The notes under the pieces were generated by a model. That model was not told the DNA's origin, did no database searches, and saw only the letters and a list, made by a program, of their open reading frames with translations. Shown here piece after piece: positions 12,001 through 24,092 of a stretch of DNA of 64,000 nucleotides. Source of the DNA: Chamaecyparis obtusa (Eukaryota > Streptophyta > Pinopsida > Cupressales > Cupressaceae); assembly GCA_027943335.1 (NCBI GenBank), contig BSBK01001534.1, positions 1,977,001 through 2,041,000 of the forward strand, in the 5' to 3' direction. Every line of letters begins with the position of its first letter. Position 1 is the first letter of the stretch. The position numbers and the translations under genes are program-made.

Positions 12001-13280
12001 GATGTATAACCCAAGTTGAGCCCACAATCAATACCATCCATGTCAGAGGAGCAGACAGTCAATGTGTCGTTACCACCTGTAGGGGTCGGATAACTGTTGT
12101 TGGTGCCCGTCCAAAGCCAGTACAAAATGCACACAATGCACAGTACAACCTCATAGAACATCTTGGGAATACACGAGCCCAAATATCCATCTTGGACCTT
12201 CTCCACACTTCACCTCTCCATCAGGAGATCCTCGACCGAGCTCTCAAAGAAGGACATGTCCCCATAGACATTAACACCACCCAGTTTGAGACCCTTGTGG
12301 GACATCTATCTGCAGCCTGTGCTTTATCCTTCAAACCATTTGACATGCCAGTTGTTGCACCTGACCATACTCTCCCTCTCCGCATTGCCGTCATGGTCAG
12401 AGACTTTGCCATCAAACGGGTCTTAATAGATAATGGCTCAGCCCTAAACTTGTGTACTTTAAAATTCATTCAGCAGATTGGGTTCACCCAGGCCGATATA
12501 GCACATGAAGTGATCACTATCAAAGCCTATGACAACTTGGAGCATACCTCTGAAGGTACCATTACTTTTCCCATTCAGCTGGGCCCAGCAACACAAGATA
12601 CTATTTTCCATGTTGTTGATCTTGACCTACCATTTAATATCCTCCTAGGCCGACCATGGATTCATTCCATTAAGGCTGTACCATCTACTTACCATCAGTG
12701 CATCAAATTTCTGCATCAAGGCACTGAGGTTACCATCCATGCTGACCCCCAACCCTTCGCATACTGTCGTGCGATGGAAGCATCATTCCCTCACTCCACT
12801 CATTGTCTTGGAACTGACATTGGTACTTCTATTGCCAGCTCATCCCGATCCCATTGCGATCCAAAAACCATTCTCACCTCCACCCTCTCTTCCGTCAAGA
12901 TCAATAACTAGGGTTGTGGTGAATATAGCCTACATGATGCATTTGCCGTAGGGGCCCTCCCGCTTGATCCACATACTCAAGGGCGCCCAGATCACTAAAG
13001 CAAGCCTATTGAAGAGCATCGTGAAATCAAGAAAATCGGATCTATGACTTTTGAATCCCATGGCAACATAAATAGTCAAGAGATGGATCGTGACATAAAT
13101 AGGTGGTTGTATAAAGATCCCCCATCACCTGACACTCAACTTCTTGGCTATTTCAAAGATAAATATCCAAAACAATATAAGTATACCACTGAACAATGGC
13201 ATTATCAAGGCGGTGGTCTAGGGCCACAAGAAGGCGACAACCAATATCCCATCACACCATCAAAGAATCCTGAGCACTAG
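9018..13280 (+). pseudogene. Gypsy A gag and protease region, broken by in-frame stops
   Basis: I place the start at the ATG at 9018 (MPIETRSGSMKRR); an in-frame ATG at 8991 adds nine residues. The first 500 or so codons are rich in Pro, Ser, Gln and Thr. The capsid region follows (about 10630-11250), with FPKHFETPKFDKYRGKGDP and AVEWFYKIP, typical of plant Ty3 gag. A zinc-knuckle-like CDYHRVKGHTTLKC is at about 11736-11778. The aspartic protease motif VLIDNGSALN is at 12418-12447, followed by the ILLGRPWIHS box. All parts share one frame; premature stops are at 10071, 10188, 10398, 11034, 11070, 12909, 12996 and 13278. Several clearly replace Gln (CAG/CAA) or Arg (CGA) codons. There is no frameshift. 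Confidence 0.9.
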
Positions 13281-13304
13281 GGTCTTGGCTTTAATACCCC
13301 TCGC

Positions 13305-15749
13305 TTGCATATACAAGGGCCCAATACCACAATTGGGGGCACCAACATGACTAGCATTCCCCTCTTAAATAGCCAGGATGACCTCATAGAGATCGAAGAC
13401 ATCCCTGAAGAGAAAGAAATCAGATCCTACGATGATATCTTTGATGATGACACCCTCCTGGGGACTTCTGTCCTCCAACAACTCGCCATAAATCTCATAG
13501 AGCTTCCCCTCATCCACCGTCAACTCATAGACTGGGACCAACCAAGCATCGCACACATCGATGAGTTTCAAAGCACGGAAGCACTCCTAGAATTCATGGG
13601 GGCATCAGGCCCACAACCAATTCAAGATTCAGAATCATCTCACATCTACAAGCTTGACCCAGAAGGATACTTCGGAGAAGAGGCACGCTTTAGCTACAAA
13701 AGAGAAATAAAAAAAGTAAAACATGAGTCCTTATGTGAAAACCCTTCTGGGCCACATTCTGATTCCAAAAAAGTAAAAATAAAGAGTGTATCTTCTAGTG
13801 AAAACTTGGCAATTCAAGCGCTAGAAGATGAAGACTTGCCTCTTCCTCCCATCCAAGATTACAGACCTGAGCAGTCACCTATCATCGTAGAAGAAACCAA
13901 GCCAGTCAACTTAGGTACAGAGGAATGTCCGAGGATCACCTACATTGCAGTCAACATGACAAAAGGTGAAGAAATGGCTTTCACTGCGCTACTTCAAGAA
14001 GCTACTACAAACTTTGCATGGTCATATGCACACATGCCTGGGCTCGATCCTAATCTTGTCGTTCATCATCTAACAGTGGATCCTAATGTCAAGCCAGTAA
14101 AGTAGAAGCTACGCAAAATGCATCCCAAAGTAGCTCTATTGGTAAAATCAGAACTAGAAAAGCTCCTGGATGCAAAGATTATTAGAGCTATAGATTACTC
14201 AGATTGGATCTCCAACATGGTACCTATCACAAAGCCTTCCGGTGACATCCAAATTTGTACAGATTTTAGGGACCTAAACAAGGCATGTCCTAAAGATGAT
14301 TTCCCACTACCTAACATAGACATGATTGTAGATCTTACAGCGGGCCATGAAATGTTGTCACTAATGGATGGTTTCTCTGGATACAATCAGATTCATATAG
14401 CAGCAGAAGACCAACACAAAACAGCATTCACCACTCCATGGGGTACCTTTTGCTGTAACATGATGCCCTTTGGTCTAAAGAATGCAGGAGCCACATATCA
14501 GAGAGCGATGACAACAATCTTCCATGACATGATCCATAAGATCCTAGAGGACTATGTGGATGATATTCTTGCAAAATCAAAGACACGCCATGAACACCTT
14601 GACATTCTTGAGAGTGTGTTTGATCGCCTGCAGCACTATGGGTTACGGCTCAATCCAAAGAAATGTGTCTTTGGCATTACATCTGGAAAGCTCCTAGGTT
14701 TCATAGTATCATGACGGGGCATAGAGATTGACCCTAAGAAGGTCAAAGCAATAACATAAATGCCTCCACCAAGAACACTCAAACAGCTCAGAAGCCTACA
14801 AGGAAAGCTTCAATCAGTGCGTCGGTTCATTTCTCAGTTAGCAAACAAGTGCCAACCTTTTACGCATCTCTTATGCAAAGACACAAGCTTCAAATGGGAT
14901 CCCATATGTCAAAGAAGCTTTGATAAGCTCAAGGAGTATCTTGCCAATTCTCCAATCCTAGTACCACCAATTCCAAGACGCCCTCTCATACTCTACATCT
15001 CGGCAACCACTACAGCACTGGGGGCACTCTTAGCTCAGCATGATGATGACAACAAAGAGAGAGCCATCTATTATATCAGTTGAACTCTTGTTGGATATGA
15101 GCTTAATTATTCACCTATGGAAAAAGCATGCCTTGCAGTGGTCTTTGCCACTCAAAAGCTTAGACACTACATGCTCAGTCACACAATCAGGCTCATTTCA
15201 AAAGTGGATCCCCTCAAATATCTACTATCAAAGACAACTCTCACAGGCCATATGGAAAAATGGGTCATGATACTTAGCGAGTTTGACATCCAGTACATAG
15301 ATTGAAAAGCAATCAAAGGGCAAGTCATTGCCGATCAGCTAGCAGAAGCACCACTGGTGGATGCCTATCCACTAATCATGGAATTCCCTGATGAACACTT
15401 ATGTATGATCGAAGAACAACCCATGTGGAAACTATACTTTGATGGCTCCTACACATCACATGGATCAGGGGCAGGAATCCTATTCGTCACACCTCAAGGT
15501 GACTACATCCCAAAATCATTCAAATTGGGATTCCCATGTACCAACAACATTACAGAATATGAGGCACTCCTCTCAGGTCTCAGAAGAGCCATTCAGTGGA
15601 ATATCACAGAATTACAAGTGTTTGGAGATTCACAGCTAATTATCAAACAAGTCCTAGATGAATATCAGACAAAGGATGATAAGTTGCTACCTTACAAAGA
15701 GCTGGTGGACAAACTAAAAGAGCATTTCCTAAATCTACAATTCACATAG
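13305..15749 (+). pseudogene. Gypsy A reverse transcriptase and two RNase H domains, stop-broken
   Basis: An acidic linker (13305-14100) leads to the reverse transcriptase at about 14118-14860: TDFRDLNKACPKDDFPLP, FSGYNQI, AFTTPWGTFCC, MPFGLKNAGATYQR and the active site YVDDILAKS (from 14553). RNase H follows (about 14930-15300; YSPMEKACLAVVFA). A second, archaeal-type RNase H is at 15423-15749, with LYFDGSYTSHGSGAG, TEYEAL and FGDSQLI. The second RNase H marks the Tat lineage. Stops at 14103, 14712, 14757, 15081, 15303 and 15747 are all in the same frame as gag. Several fit CGA-to-TGA or CAG-to-TAG change. Catalytic residues visible in RT and the second RNase H are intact. Confidence 0.93.
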
Positions 15750-15782
15750 ATCCCAAGACTTCAGAACAAAGCAGCAGATGCA

Positions 15783-17177
15783 ATGGAAACCATCGGATCC
15801 TTGTTAGAAATCCCACACGACGCATCACAATATGAATTCCTAGTCGAGCAGCTACATACGCCAGCTTATGAGAACGCCGATGCAGAAATGGTGTATGTCT
15901 TGGTTGGTCCTCAGTCCCCATGGTACCACGACATCCATGCATATCTAAAGAATGGTATCATATCTCCCCATCTCACCAATAACCAACGCCAAAACCTTAT
16001 TCGCAGAGCTTCCCGCTACACTCTTGTAGCCAACACCCTTTATCGTCACGGGTATCACAATATCCTCTCTAGGTGTTTAGATTCAAATGAGGTCGTCCTA
16101 GCTTTACAAGAGGTTCACGCTGGAATTTGCGGTTCCCACATGAGTGGCATGGTTCTAGCTAAGCAGTTGCTTCGAGTTGGGTATTATTGGCCAACCATGG
16201 AACATGATGCTTGTGAATTTGTCAGAAAATGTTTACCATGTCAGCAACATGCAAATCTGATTCATGCACCAGCACAAGACTTGCAGCCCATTGCGCCACC
16301 TTGGCCATTTTCATGTTGGGGCTTTGACCTTGTCGGCTTAATCACTCCCCTTTCCTCAGATGGACACAAGTACATAATAACTGCCATAGAGTACTTCACC
16401 AAATGGGTTGAAGCAATTCCACTCACCCTAACTACTGGCATCCAAATATCCAAGTTCATCCTTTACCACATCATCTGCCACTTCGGTATACCATCTACCA
16501 TTTTCACAGACCATGGCACACCTTTTGAAAACTATCATGTGGATGATCTGTGTGCCAGATTCCACATCCATCACCGTTTCTCCAGTCCATATTTCCCTCA
16601 AGGAAATGGCCAAGCTGAGGCAACCAACAAGACTATCTTAAAAATCCTCAAAAAGGTTGTCAATGACTCTGGTCATGATTGGCACCTCCAAATCAATCCT
16701 GCCATCTGGGCCTACCGCACTTCCTATCGCACTCCCACAGGCACCACCCCATATTCCCTTGTATATGGTGCTAAAGCCGTTCTACCGATCAAGTTCGAGC
16801 TCCCATCATTGCGAGTCTCCATGAAGAACTACACCACTGATGAAGATTATCGTGTAGCCCATCTCACACAGCTAGACCTGTTAGATGAAAAGAGACAGCA
16901 AGCATATGATCACCTGGTTGCATACCAGAATCGACTCAAAAGGAGTTATAACAAGAAGGTCCATCCCAGACAGTTCCAGGTCGGTGACATGGTTCTAAAA
17001 TAAAATCAGAAGGTCCAAGCAAATCGAGAAAAGAAAGGCAAGTTTGAGCCTACTTGGCTGGGCCCCTATGTTATCATAGCATGTTTTGGCTCCGGAGCTT
17101 ATCAACTATCTACACCAGAAGGAGAGCCTTTGAATTATCTAATCAACATCATACATCTGAAGAGGTTCTATGCCTGA
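15783..17177 (+). pseudogene. Gypsy A integrase, one internal stop
   Basis: The integrase joins element cDNA to the genome. The zinc-binding HHCC part is visible (EVHAGICGSHMSG, then CLPCQQHANLIH; about 16110-16260). The catalytic core has Asp in WGFDLVG, Asp in IFTDHGTPFEN and Glu in PQGNGQAEATNK (about 16318-16640). A GPY/F-type C-terminal module, FEPTWLGPYVII, starts near 17040, and the frame ends LKRFYA at TGA 17175-17177. The only break is TAA at 17001-17003 between core and GPY/F module, so 15783-17000 is open for 406 codons. This is the best-preserved part of the element. Confidence 0.93.
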
Positions 17178-18572
17178 ACCAGATCCTACATATTCAGAAA
17201 ATCTATAAAAATTGAAAAAAAGCAAAAAAATCAAAAAAGCAAAAAAGCAAAAAAAGCAAAAAAGGAAAGAAGAAAAGAAAATAATCGTCCAATGGTGAAA
17301 ACTTGGCAATTCAAGCACCTTGGACAAGTATGTTGGTGAAAACTTGGCAAAAAGGTGCCATACATGGTAGACCGAGCCATTATCTATCAAACTCCCATCC
17401 CCATCTCCATCCACCATCCCCCAGCATTCCTTTTTCCATAAACCTTCAGCAACACCACAATTCCTCTTGCACATATCTTGCACCATATCTTGCACATATC
17501 TTGTACCATATCTTGTCTCCACTCTTGTATATCTTGTACACTCCCCTGTGTAGCGCAATCCTTCTTGTATATCCTGTATAGCGAGATCTTCCTATCCCCA
17601 ATCCTGAGCTTTTGTACATGTCCATTGTATATCTTTTCCTGTCCGTTGTATATCAGTCCTTGTCAGTCCTGCAGCAGCATTTGATCAGAACACTTTGTCC
17701 TACCCAGCCTTGTACTTCAACAACATCAATTGTCGACTATTCTTGATCACCGTGATTATTCTTTGACTTCATCATTTGCTAGCAAACAACAACACTCATT
17801 CTCTCATCAATCAGCGGGTCCTTGAGGATGTATCCTTCCTCCTGTCCGACCTAATCTTCCCCCCATCAAATCAGTCAAATCAAATCTCTCTCCTTGGCAA
17901 AGGATGTCTTTTTGGAGTTATCATTTTGACCTTGGATTTTGTCCTTTGGGTCTTGTTAATCTTTTACGGCTCCTCCTTGCTCTCTACCCAATGTCACCAC
18001 GATCCTTTATATCATGGTGTGCTGCAAATGAGGATAATCTGGGGCAAGGTCTTTTGATCTTTTGCTTCTGCCTGTGAGTCAGTCGTGTGTTTGTGGTTTC
18101 TTCAGCATTGTTTCCACCATGCCTCCTTCGGGTTTCATGTGTGATGCTGGGGCAACCCTGCGTGTCTTTTTAGCGTCAGTCCTCTGCAACGATGGTGACA
18201 AGGCCTTGTGTTCTTTCGTAACCTTGGTAGGTCTCTAGCATTGCTTTATTAAACTAGGTTGTGCTCTCCACATTTGCACTTGGAGCTCCCCCATCCTGCA
18301 TCATATAGCTTAATCTTGCATCCTCATATAGTTGCATCCTACATTTTGCATTCCATTTCATCTTGCATCATCCATCTTTGCTCTTGGAAGCTTGGTTATT
18401 TATCTCCCCTTCTTCCTAGGTCCTTCCTTCTTTGTTTCCTTTCGAGAAAATTCCACAACGTTTACTCCTTGCGTTCTTTTTTCGAGGGGGCACAACCCCT
18501 CATTCTTCAAATTCTAGCCTTGGGCATCTTATTTTCTTGTCTTTGACGCCATGCCACTTGCGGCATCGCATC
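17178..18572 (+). other. 3' untranslated region of gypsy A
   Basis: It begins with an A-rich tract of aaaaagc units (17210-17280), then 'ggtgaaaacttggcaa' in two copies, a stretch of 'atcttgtac' repeats (17465-17660), and a tail (about 17990-18572) closely resembling 60780-61397 of element B. Small open stretches show no domain. Cis signals rather than coding is the likely role. Confidence 0.6.
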
Positions 18573-18586
18573 AAAGAGGGGCAAAA
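18573..18586 (+). promoter_or_regulatory. Polypurine tract of gypsy A
   Basis: The purine run aaagaggggcaaaa directly precedes the LTR start TGTAGACACC. The same tract precedes the element B 3' LTR at 61398-61412. It is the expected plus-strand primer. Confidence 0.85.
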
Positions 18587-20109
18587 TGTAGACACCTAAA
18601 AAAATTTTAGAAAATAAAATATTTTTATTTTCTGAAAATCCCTGATGACATCATCACTTATTAATTAATTATTTATTTAATTAATTAATTTATTTTTATG
18701 TCATTAAATCCCTTTATCTTAATTAAAAATATTTAATTAAAGAATCCCTCCCAAAAATGTTTAAATCTTATTTAAACATTATCTCCTTAATTATTAATTA
18801 TTTTAATTAATAAATTGACCAAAAATCCCAAAATAAATAATTTATTTATTTTTTGCCTAAACTTGGCCAATTTCCTTTAAACCACTAACCTCTTCCAGAA
18901 TCTTCTAATCCCTTCTTAATTTTGATTAAAAGGCTAATCCATCTTTTCTAACCCTAATCCCAACTCAAAATATTTAATAAAGATTAAATATTTATTTTCA
19001 TATTTATTGAAAATATTTCAATAAATATTCCCAAAACTTAAGCTTTTGGAATGAATAAGCTTTTATTCCATAAAACCAAGGAAAACTCTAAACTCTTCTA
19101 AAATCTTCTCAAATCCAACCTCTTCACCCATCCTAATCCTAAGATTATCCTAATCCTAATCCTAATTCCTCCCTTAACCTTGTCACATTCCCTAAACAAG
19201 GTTAGCCAACTCTTAAGCTTACCCCAAAGTCAACAAAGAGGGCTTCCCTTTTGGAAATGCATTGAAGGCATTTAAGGCCTCCTTATCCCTCTTACATGCA
19301 CTTATGGTGCATTTAAGAAGCCCCTCACCCCTTTCTTACACCCTTTGACCTTAGGCACATTTCTCAAATTGTGCACATTCCTCCCATCTTTCAATCCAAT
19401 GCCCTTGTGACACTTGTCACAAAGAGGTGATCCCTAAACTAGCACAATCCATGTGCTCCCCTTTGAGTGAATCTTGGCCTCTCTTAAGGATTTCAATTCT
19501 GGCCACTCATTCTTCCTTTCCAAATCCTATAAATACCCCTCCTTTCAAGAGCAAAAAATAAGCTTACTTTCACTCTCATGCATTGTTATAATGCCATTTT
19601 CATGTTAGATCTTAGCAAATCATTCTAATTAGCTTACTTTTTAGCATTTTAGCTCATCTTAGCTTAGTGATAATGGATTAACATAGTTTTTATTGTTGTT
19701 TTTCATAAGCATAGCATCATACCACATCTCTAATTTGGTCTAAAATCAATCCTAGATTACTCATCATGTAGCTTAATCTCCATTAAAGCATTTTTGGATC
19801 CTTGAGGCCTTAGGGGCAAATCAGGTGTTCTATACCTATTTTTGTGCCATTTTGGAGTTTTCATGGATTTCAATCCATCTTAGAATGCATTTAGAGTATG
19901 CTCCAAGTGCTTAGAGAGCACGCCCACATCCCTCTTATCAGAGCAAATCAAACAGTGCTTGGGTGCACCTATTTTTGGCTCAATCTAAGGTGGCTAGCTT
20001 AGAGTTTATTTGTGTCATTTTGATTGCATGCTTAGATTAAACTCTTAACGTTTGATTGATTTAGGCCTTTCAAAACAGATAACAGGTACCCTCGAAAGTC
20101 TTGCTCACA
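18587..20109 (+). repeat. 3' LTR of gypsy A
   Basis: The copy of 4591-6092 runs from TGTAGACACC to TTGCTCACA. Differences are few: a longer AATTAATT tract near 18661-18690, an extra CCTAAT unit near 19150, and scattered transitions. It carries the same TATAAATA at 19529-19536. Confidence 0.93.
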
Positions 20110-20114
20110 CTTAC
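20110..20114. other. Right target-site duplication of gypsy A
   Basis: CTTAC follows the LTR end CTCACA and matches 4586-4590 exactly. Copia D coding resumes in the next bases. Confidence 0.93.
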
Positions 20115-20955
20115 TGATCTTAACCATGTTGTCAAAATTCACATGAAACAACCTTTTATGCCACAACCACACATCTTCAGTTCTAGCCATCAAACAAGAA
20201 GTTTTAGCATTGTCAAGATAGAATAGAGTACCTTTAGATTGTTCATCAGTACCGATCAACTTTCATGTTTCATCATAGATCTTCACCTTCCACTTTCAAA
20301 TGCAACTCAGTGACCTAAGTTATTCAACAGTGCTACACTTAACAAGTTATACTTAAGTCCCTTCACCCAATATGCATTTTCACATTTAATCTTATTGTTC
20401 AACATGATAGATCATTTTTCTTTTACTTGACAAGGTGTATCATTTCCCATTTTAACAGATCCATCATTATAATGTTCAAGGTATTCAAATTTTTCCTCAT
20501 CACCAGTCATATGATGTGTACAACCACTATCAATAATCCATGTATCCTTCTTGCTAACTTTAGAAATAAGTGTTGTTTCTACATACCTTTCTTCTTCTTC
20601 TGAATCTTCTTTCAAAGCTATGAATATCACCTCAATGTCTTCATTAGTTTCAGTGTCGGTGTCATCATCATCATCTCCAACAAGGTAACATGTCTTCTTG
20701 CCTTTGTCTTTCTAGTCTCAATTTTTTCTTCTATCATAGTGTTGGTTGCCTCTGTGATCTCGGTTATCTCTTATGTCATTCTTCCTTTCACCAGATCAGT
20801 CATTTTCTTTGTCACCATCTTTTCTGTTAGGATATCTAGCTGCAATATGACCAATTTCTTTACAGTTAAAACATGCCAAAGGTAATTTCCCTTTATACCT
20901 TTTGTTTCCTTTTTGCAGCCTTCTAGCCATAAGTGCTTCAAGTTCATCAAGTTAA
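20115..20955 (-). pseudogene. Copia D, 5' part: gag zinc knuckle, protease, pre-integrase (truncated)
   Basis: On the minus strand, from 20955 down, this holds the end of gag with a zinc knuckle, CFNCKEIGHIAARYP (about 20880-20835). The last Cys of the CCHC set is Tyr, so the knuckle is damaged. Next is the aspartic protease motif DTWIIDSGCTHHMTGD (about 20555-20508). The GAG-pre-integrase motif WLWHKRLFHVNFDNMVKIS then runs into the CTTAC site. Frame changes occur between gag and protease and again before the pre-integrase part. Upstream gag and the 5' LTR are missing: at about 20956 the sequence switches abruptly to a piece of gypsy LTR family B. The rest of the gene is at 1917-4585. Confidence 0.88.
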
Positions 20956-21158
20956 GCACATTTCCCAAGTGTTGCTCACACATGTGTGAGAAACCCTTAA
21001 CCCTCATCCCTTTGACCATATGCAAAACCATACCCCAAACTCTACCCCTAACCCTAACTCTGACCCTAACTCCCCTTCCTAACCTAAGTCCTTCCTCAAA
21101 ATCCTATAAATACTCTTCATTCCAAGAGAAAATTCACCAATTCACATCCTTCATATTA
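20956..21158 (+). repeat. Fragment of family B gypsy LTR, left piece
   Basis: It matches the element B LTR at about 27226-27424 (cacacatgtgtgag, ccctaactctgacc-like runs, TATAAATA at 21105-21112, 'ttccaagag'). The first 500 or so bases of the LTR are absent. The piece stops at TATTA where gypsy C begins and continues at 25057. Confidence 0.85.
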
Positions 21159-22095
21159 TGATGCAGGGGAATCCAAGGTTGAGGCAAGGGCATTTTATGT
21201 CCTCGAAGAAACTGCATAGGTGTGTGTATTTTGGCCAGGTTTTACTCGGTTGCAACCTTGACTGACGGCCTCGGTCATTGAAGGAAGCTTGGTCACTGAA
21301 GGAACTCGGTAGTCTCTGGCGCTCTATGAAAGTGTACTCGGTCATGCTTGCAGTGCTCGGTCGACACTGGTGCTCAGCGATGCTTGGCATGCTCAGTAGT
21401 TTTGGCTTATCGATTGGAGTTCTGTGTGATTTGTTGGGTCGACTTGGTGCATTTTTTGTTTGTATCTTTTGTTGGATTCTCCTAAGTGGATCTGGAGGCC
21501 GACATGCTGAATTAAATTTTTGTATACATTTTGTAATCCAACTTATATGGCATTTAATATTTGTTAGGAAGAGTTAAGGGTTTCATCTTGTCGACTTGTG
21601 GCTAATGATTAGTATTTAAGGGGTGTTTGGGTAGATGTTTAGGGTAGAACTTAGAGAGATAACATGACTTGGAAGACTTGAAGCCTAAAAGCTGAAGTTG
21701 ACGAAGTTGTGGAAAAGATCTTGCATGATCTTATAGATCAGATTTCTATCTGATAGGTTGTAATAACAAAGCTAGTGGTTTGCACACTTGGTAACAAGGA
21801 GATTGCTTGGAGGTTTGCGAGCTCAAGTTTAGATCTACCTTAAGGTTTCCATCAGCTTCTAATTGTCTTCAGAGCTAAACTAGCTAGAGATTGTATTGGA
21901 TCTGGTTGTGGATCTTGCATAATTGTTTCTGATTGTAATTGGCCCTAACTTGGAAGGCCTTACAACCGAGCATGTTAATGCAAATTACTTGAAACAATTG
22001 TTGTGTTATCTATTGTGTTGAGTATTCCATTGTGTAATTCTGAAGCTTCTCAGCCTGAAATGTCCTTAATTGGATCCTTCTAGCCTTGGTCTGCA
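21159..22095 (+). repeat. 5' LTR of gypsy C
   Basis: It starts TGATGCAGGGG and ends near GGTCTGCA. It pairs with 24093-25051 (shared phrases such as gtggatcttgca, attggccctaact, ccttggtctg). The exact end is uncertain by a few bases because the two LTR ends have diverged. Confidence 0.9.
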
Positions 22096-22100
22096 TTAGG

Positions 22101-22112
22101 TGGTATCAGAGT
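22101..22112 (+). promoter_or_regulatory. Primer-binding site of gypsy C
   Basis: TGGTATCAGAGT lies five bases after the LTR and complements the 3' end of plant initiator methionine tRNA. This is the usual primer for many plant LTR elements. Confidence 0.85.
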
Positions 22113-22352
22113 GAGAGTTGATCTTGTGGAGTAGAAGATAACCTAGCAAGGCTGATCTTGCGAAGTTGATCTTGTTGGTGAAATGATCATATGATCTTGA
22201 CTACAGATCTGTGGCACTGAACTTGTGAAATTGTGCCCTAGTTGTTTGTGCAAGATTGTAGATTGCGATCTGACTTGCATATAACTTGGAAATTGTCACA
22301 AGGTGGTCAGTGAGGGTTTGTTGCAGAGGGTTTATTTTTCATATCTTTAAGG

Positions 22353-23957
22353 ATGCCTCTGAGAAGATTGAACCCTAGAGTTATTTCTGATCTTTGTGAT
22401 ATTATGGAATCTCGGATCATAGAGAAGGTAAAATTAGATTTCAGATCTGAGATGGAATTGATGAAGATTGACATGGTCGCCAAGATCATGAGAGTTGTTA
22501 CTGGTATACCTCAGAATGTTGGTACTAAGGATGGCTATGAAGAAGTTGTTGAAGAATTTAAACTTGCTGGATCTAGTGGTGATGACCGGAGGGATAGATC
22601 TGGTGAAGATAGAACTGCTCAGTTACCTAGATCTGGAGCTCAGTTTAGTAGTTACCAAATGGAAGTTTCTACTTTCTCTGGTACTTTGAAGCCCGACAAT
22701 CTGATTGATTGGATTGGTGAACTTGAAGATTTCTTTGAGTTGGAAGAAATTGAAGATCTTCTTTGGGTGAGATTAGCACAAACTAAGTTGAAAGGACATA
22801 CTGCTCTTTGGTGGAAAGAACTACAAAGAGATAGAGAAGATGAAGATGAAATGAAGATCAATCGGTGGAGGTTGATGGTGACAAAATTGAAAGCTAAGTT
22901 CATACCGGTTGACTATGAGCTTGACTTGTTTAAGAAGTTGTAGAATCTGAAGCAGAAGGATTTGTCTTTTGAAGATTATACCGAGGAATTCTACAAGCTT
23001 ACTATTCGGTCTGGACACAGAGAACTTGGTAAGGAAAAGGTAGCTCGGTATGTGAATGGTTTGAGACTCAATATTCAAGATGAGCTTGGTATGTTGAAGA
23101 TTGATTCTATTGAAGATTCTTATCAGTATGCTCTGAAAGTAGAAGATAAGTTGAAGAGGAAACAACCTAGTAATTCTTGAGGGAAGGAGAAAGTTGATCA
23201 CTCGGTGAAGGATAAACCGACTGATGCAAAAGATGAACAAAAACTTGTAGAACCAAAGAAGAAGATAGGTAGAGTTATCTTTAAGGGTACTTGCTATAAC
23301 TTTGGAGAGGAAGGACAACATTCTTTTGAGTGTACACAAAATAAGGTTGACCGAAAAATTATTGTGGTAAATGAGAACATTCGGAATGAACCTGAATCAG
23401 AGAACTTGCTGCTTCGGTGAACATTGCTCGATACAAAGGAAGAACCTTGTCAGAGGAGTAAATTTTTTAGGACTTGATGCAAGTTTGAAGGTAAAATTTG
23501 TGATGTTATTATTGATAGTGGTAGTACTGAAAACCTTGTTGCTGAGGACATGGTTCAAAAAATTTGTTTAAATAGAATGAAACATCCACATCCTTATTGG
23601 ATTGGCTGGTTACAAGATGATCATGCTCTAGAAGTTAGAGAACAATGCTTCATTGATGTTCAGATTGGCTAGTATAAGGATCTTGTGTTATGTGACATTG
23701 TGAAGATGAATAGTTGTGATATATTGCTCAGTAGACCTTGGCAATATGAATGCAAAGCTATTTATGACTATGTGAAGAATGTCTTTACTATTGAGAAGGA
23801 TGACATAAAGTTTTCACTGATGCCTTTGATGGATACAATGCTTGGTAGGAGAAGCCAGAGTATTGGTTCCCGAGTTGATTTGGTGGATCCAGAGAAAATG
23901 AATGATCAGTTTGGAGAACTGACCTATATGTTGTCTAGAAAAGACTTGAAGAGATAG
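22353..23957 (+). pseudogene. Gypsy C gag and aspartic protease, stop-broken
   Basis: The ATG at 22353 begins MPLRRLNPRVISDL. The capsid region has FSGTLKPDNLIDWIGELEDF, LKGHTALWWKEL and SFEDYTEEFYKL, typical of Ty3/gypsy gag. The zinc knuckle reads CYNFGEEGQHSFEC (about 23293-23334): Phe replaces the second Cys and Gln sits where the family has Gly before the metal-binding His. The protease motif VIIDSGSTENLV starts near 23505 and is followed by CDILLSRPWQYE. Everything is in one frame; stops at 22941, 23178, 23418, about 23475 and about 23670 break it, with no frameshift. The frame ends at 23957 before any polymerase domain. Confidence 0.88.
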
Positions 23958-24092
23958 AGGAAAATGAAGTGGAATAATATTCAAGCAGAGAAGATGGAGG
24001 ACTTGTATGTGAAGAACCAGTTCGGGATTTATGTGCTGAATCTTGGAAGATGTTCTTCTCACATATGAACATCTTTTGGAACCTAGGGTGTC

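Larger units (their letters stand above)
4591..20109 (+). mobile_element. Gypsy A: complete Ty3/gypsy (Tat lineage) LTR retrotransposon
   Basis: The 15.5-kb element has 5' LTR 4591-6092, primer site 6096-6113, a long leader, gag-pol 9018-17177, a 1.4-kb 3' untranslated region, polypurine tract 18573-18586 and 3' LTR 18587-20109, flanked by CTTAC. The order PR-RT-RNaseH-second RNaseH-integrase, the DNGSALN protease box and the large size fit the Tat lineage of plant Ty3/gypsy elements. It sits inside the integrase of copia D in the opposite orientation. The LTRs are very similar, with scattered substitutions and small AATT indels. Gag-pol has about 15 premature stops, so this copy is not autonomous now. 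Confidence 0.95.

Noticed and set aside
21040..21080. Runs of ccctaaccctaactctgaccctaac that resemble plant telomere repeats
   Set aside because: The same text occurs inside the family B LTR at about 27300-27345 and is irregular. It is LTR sequence, not an interstitial telomere.
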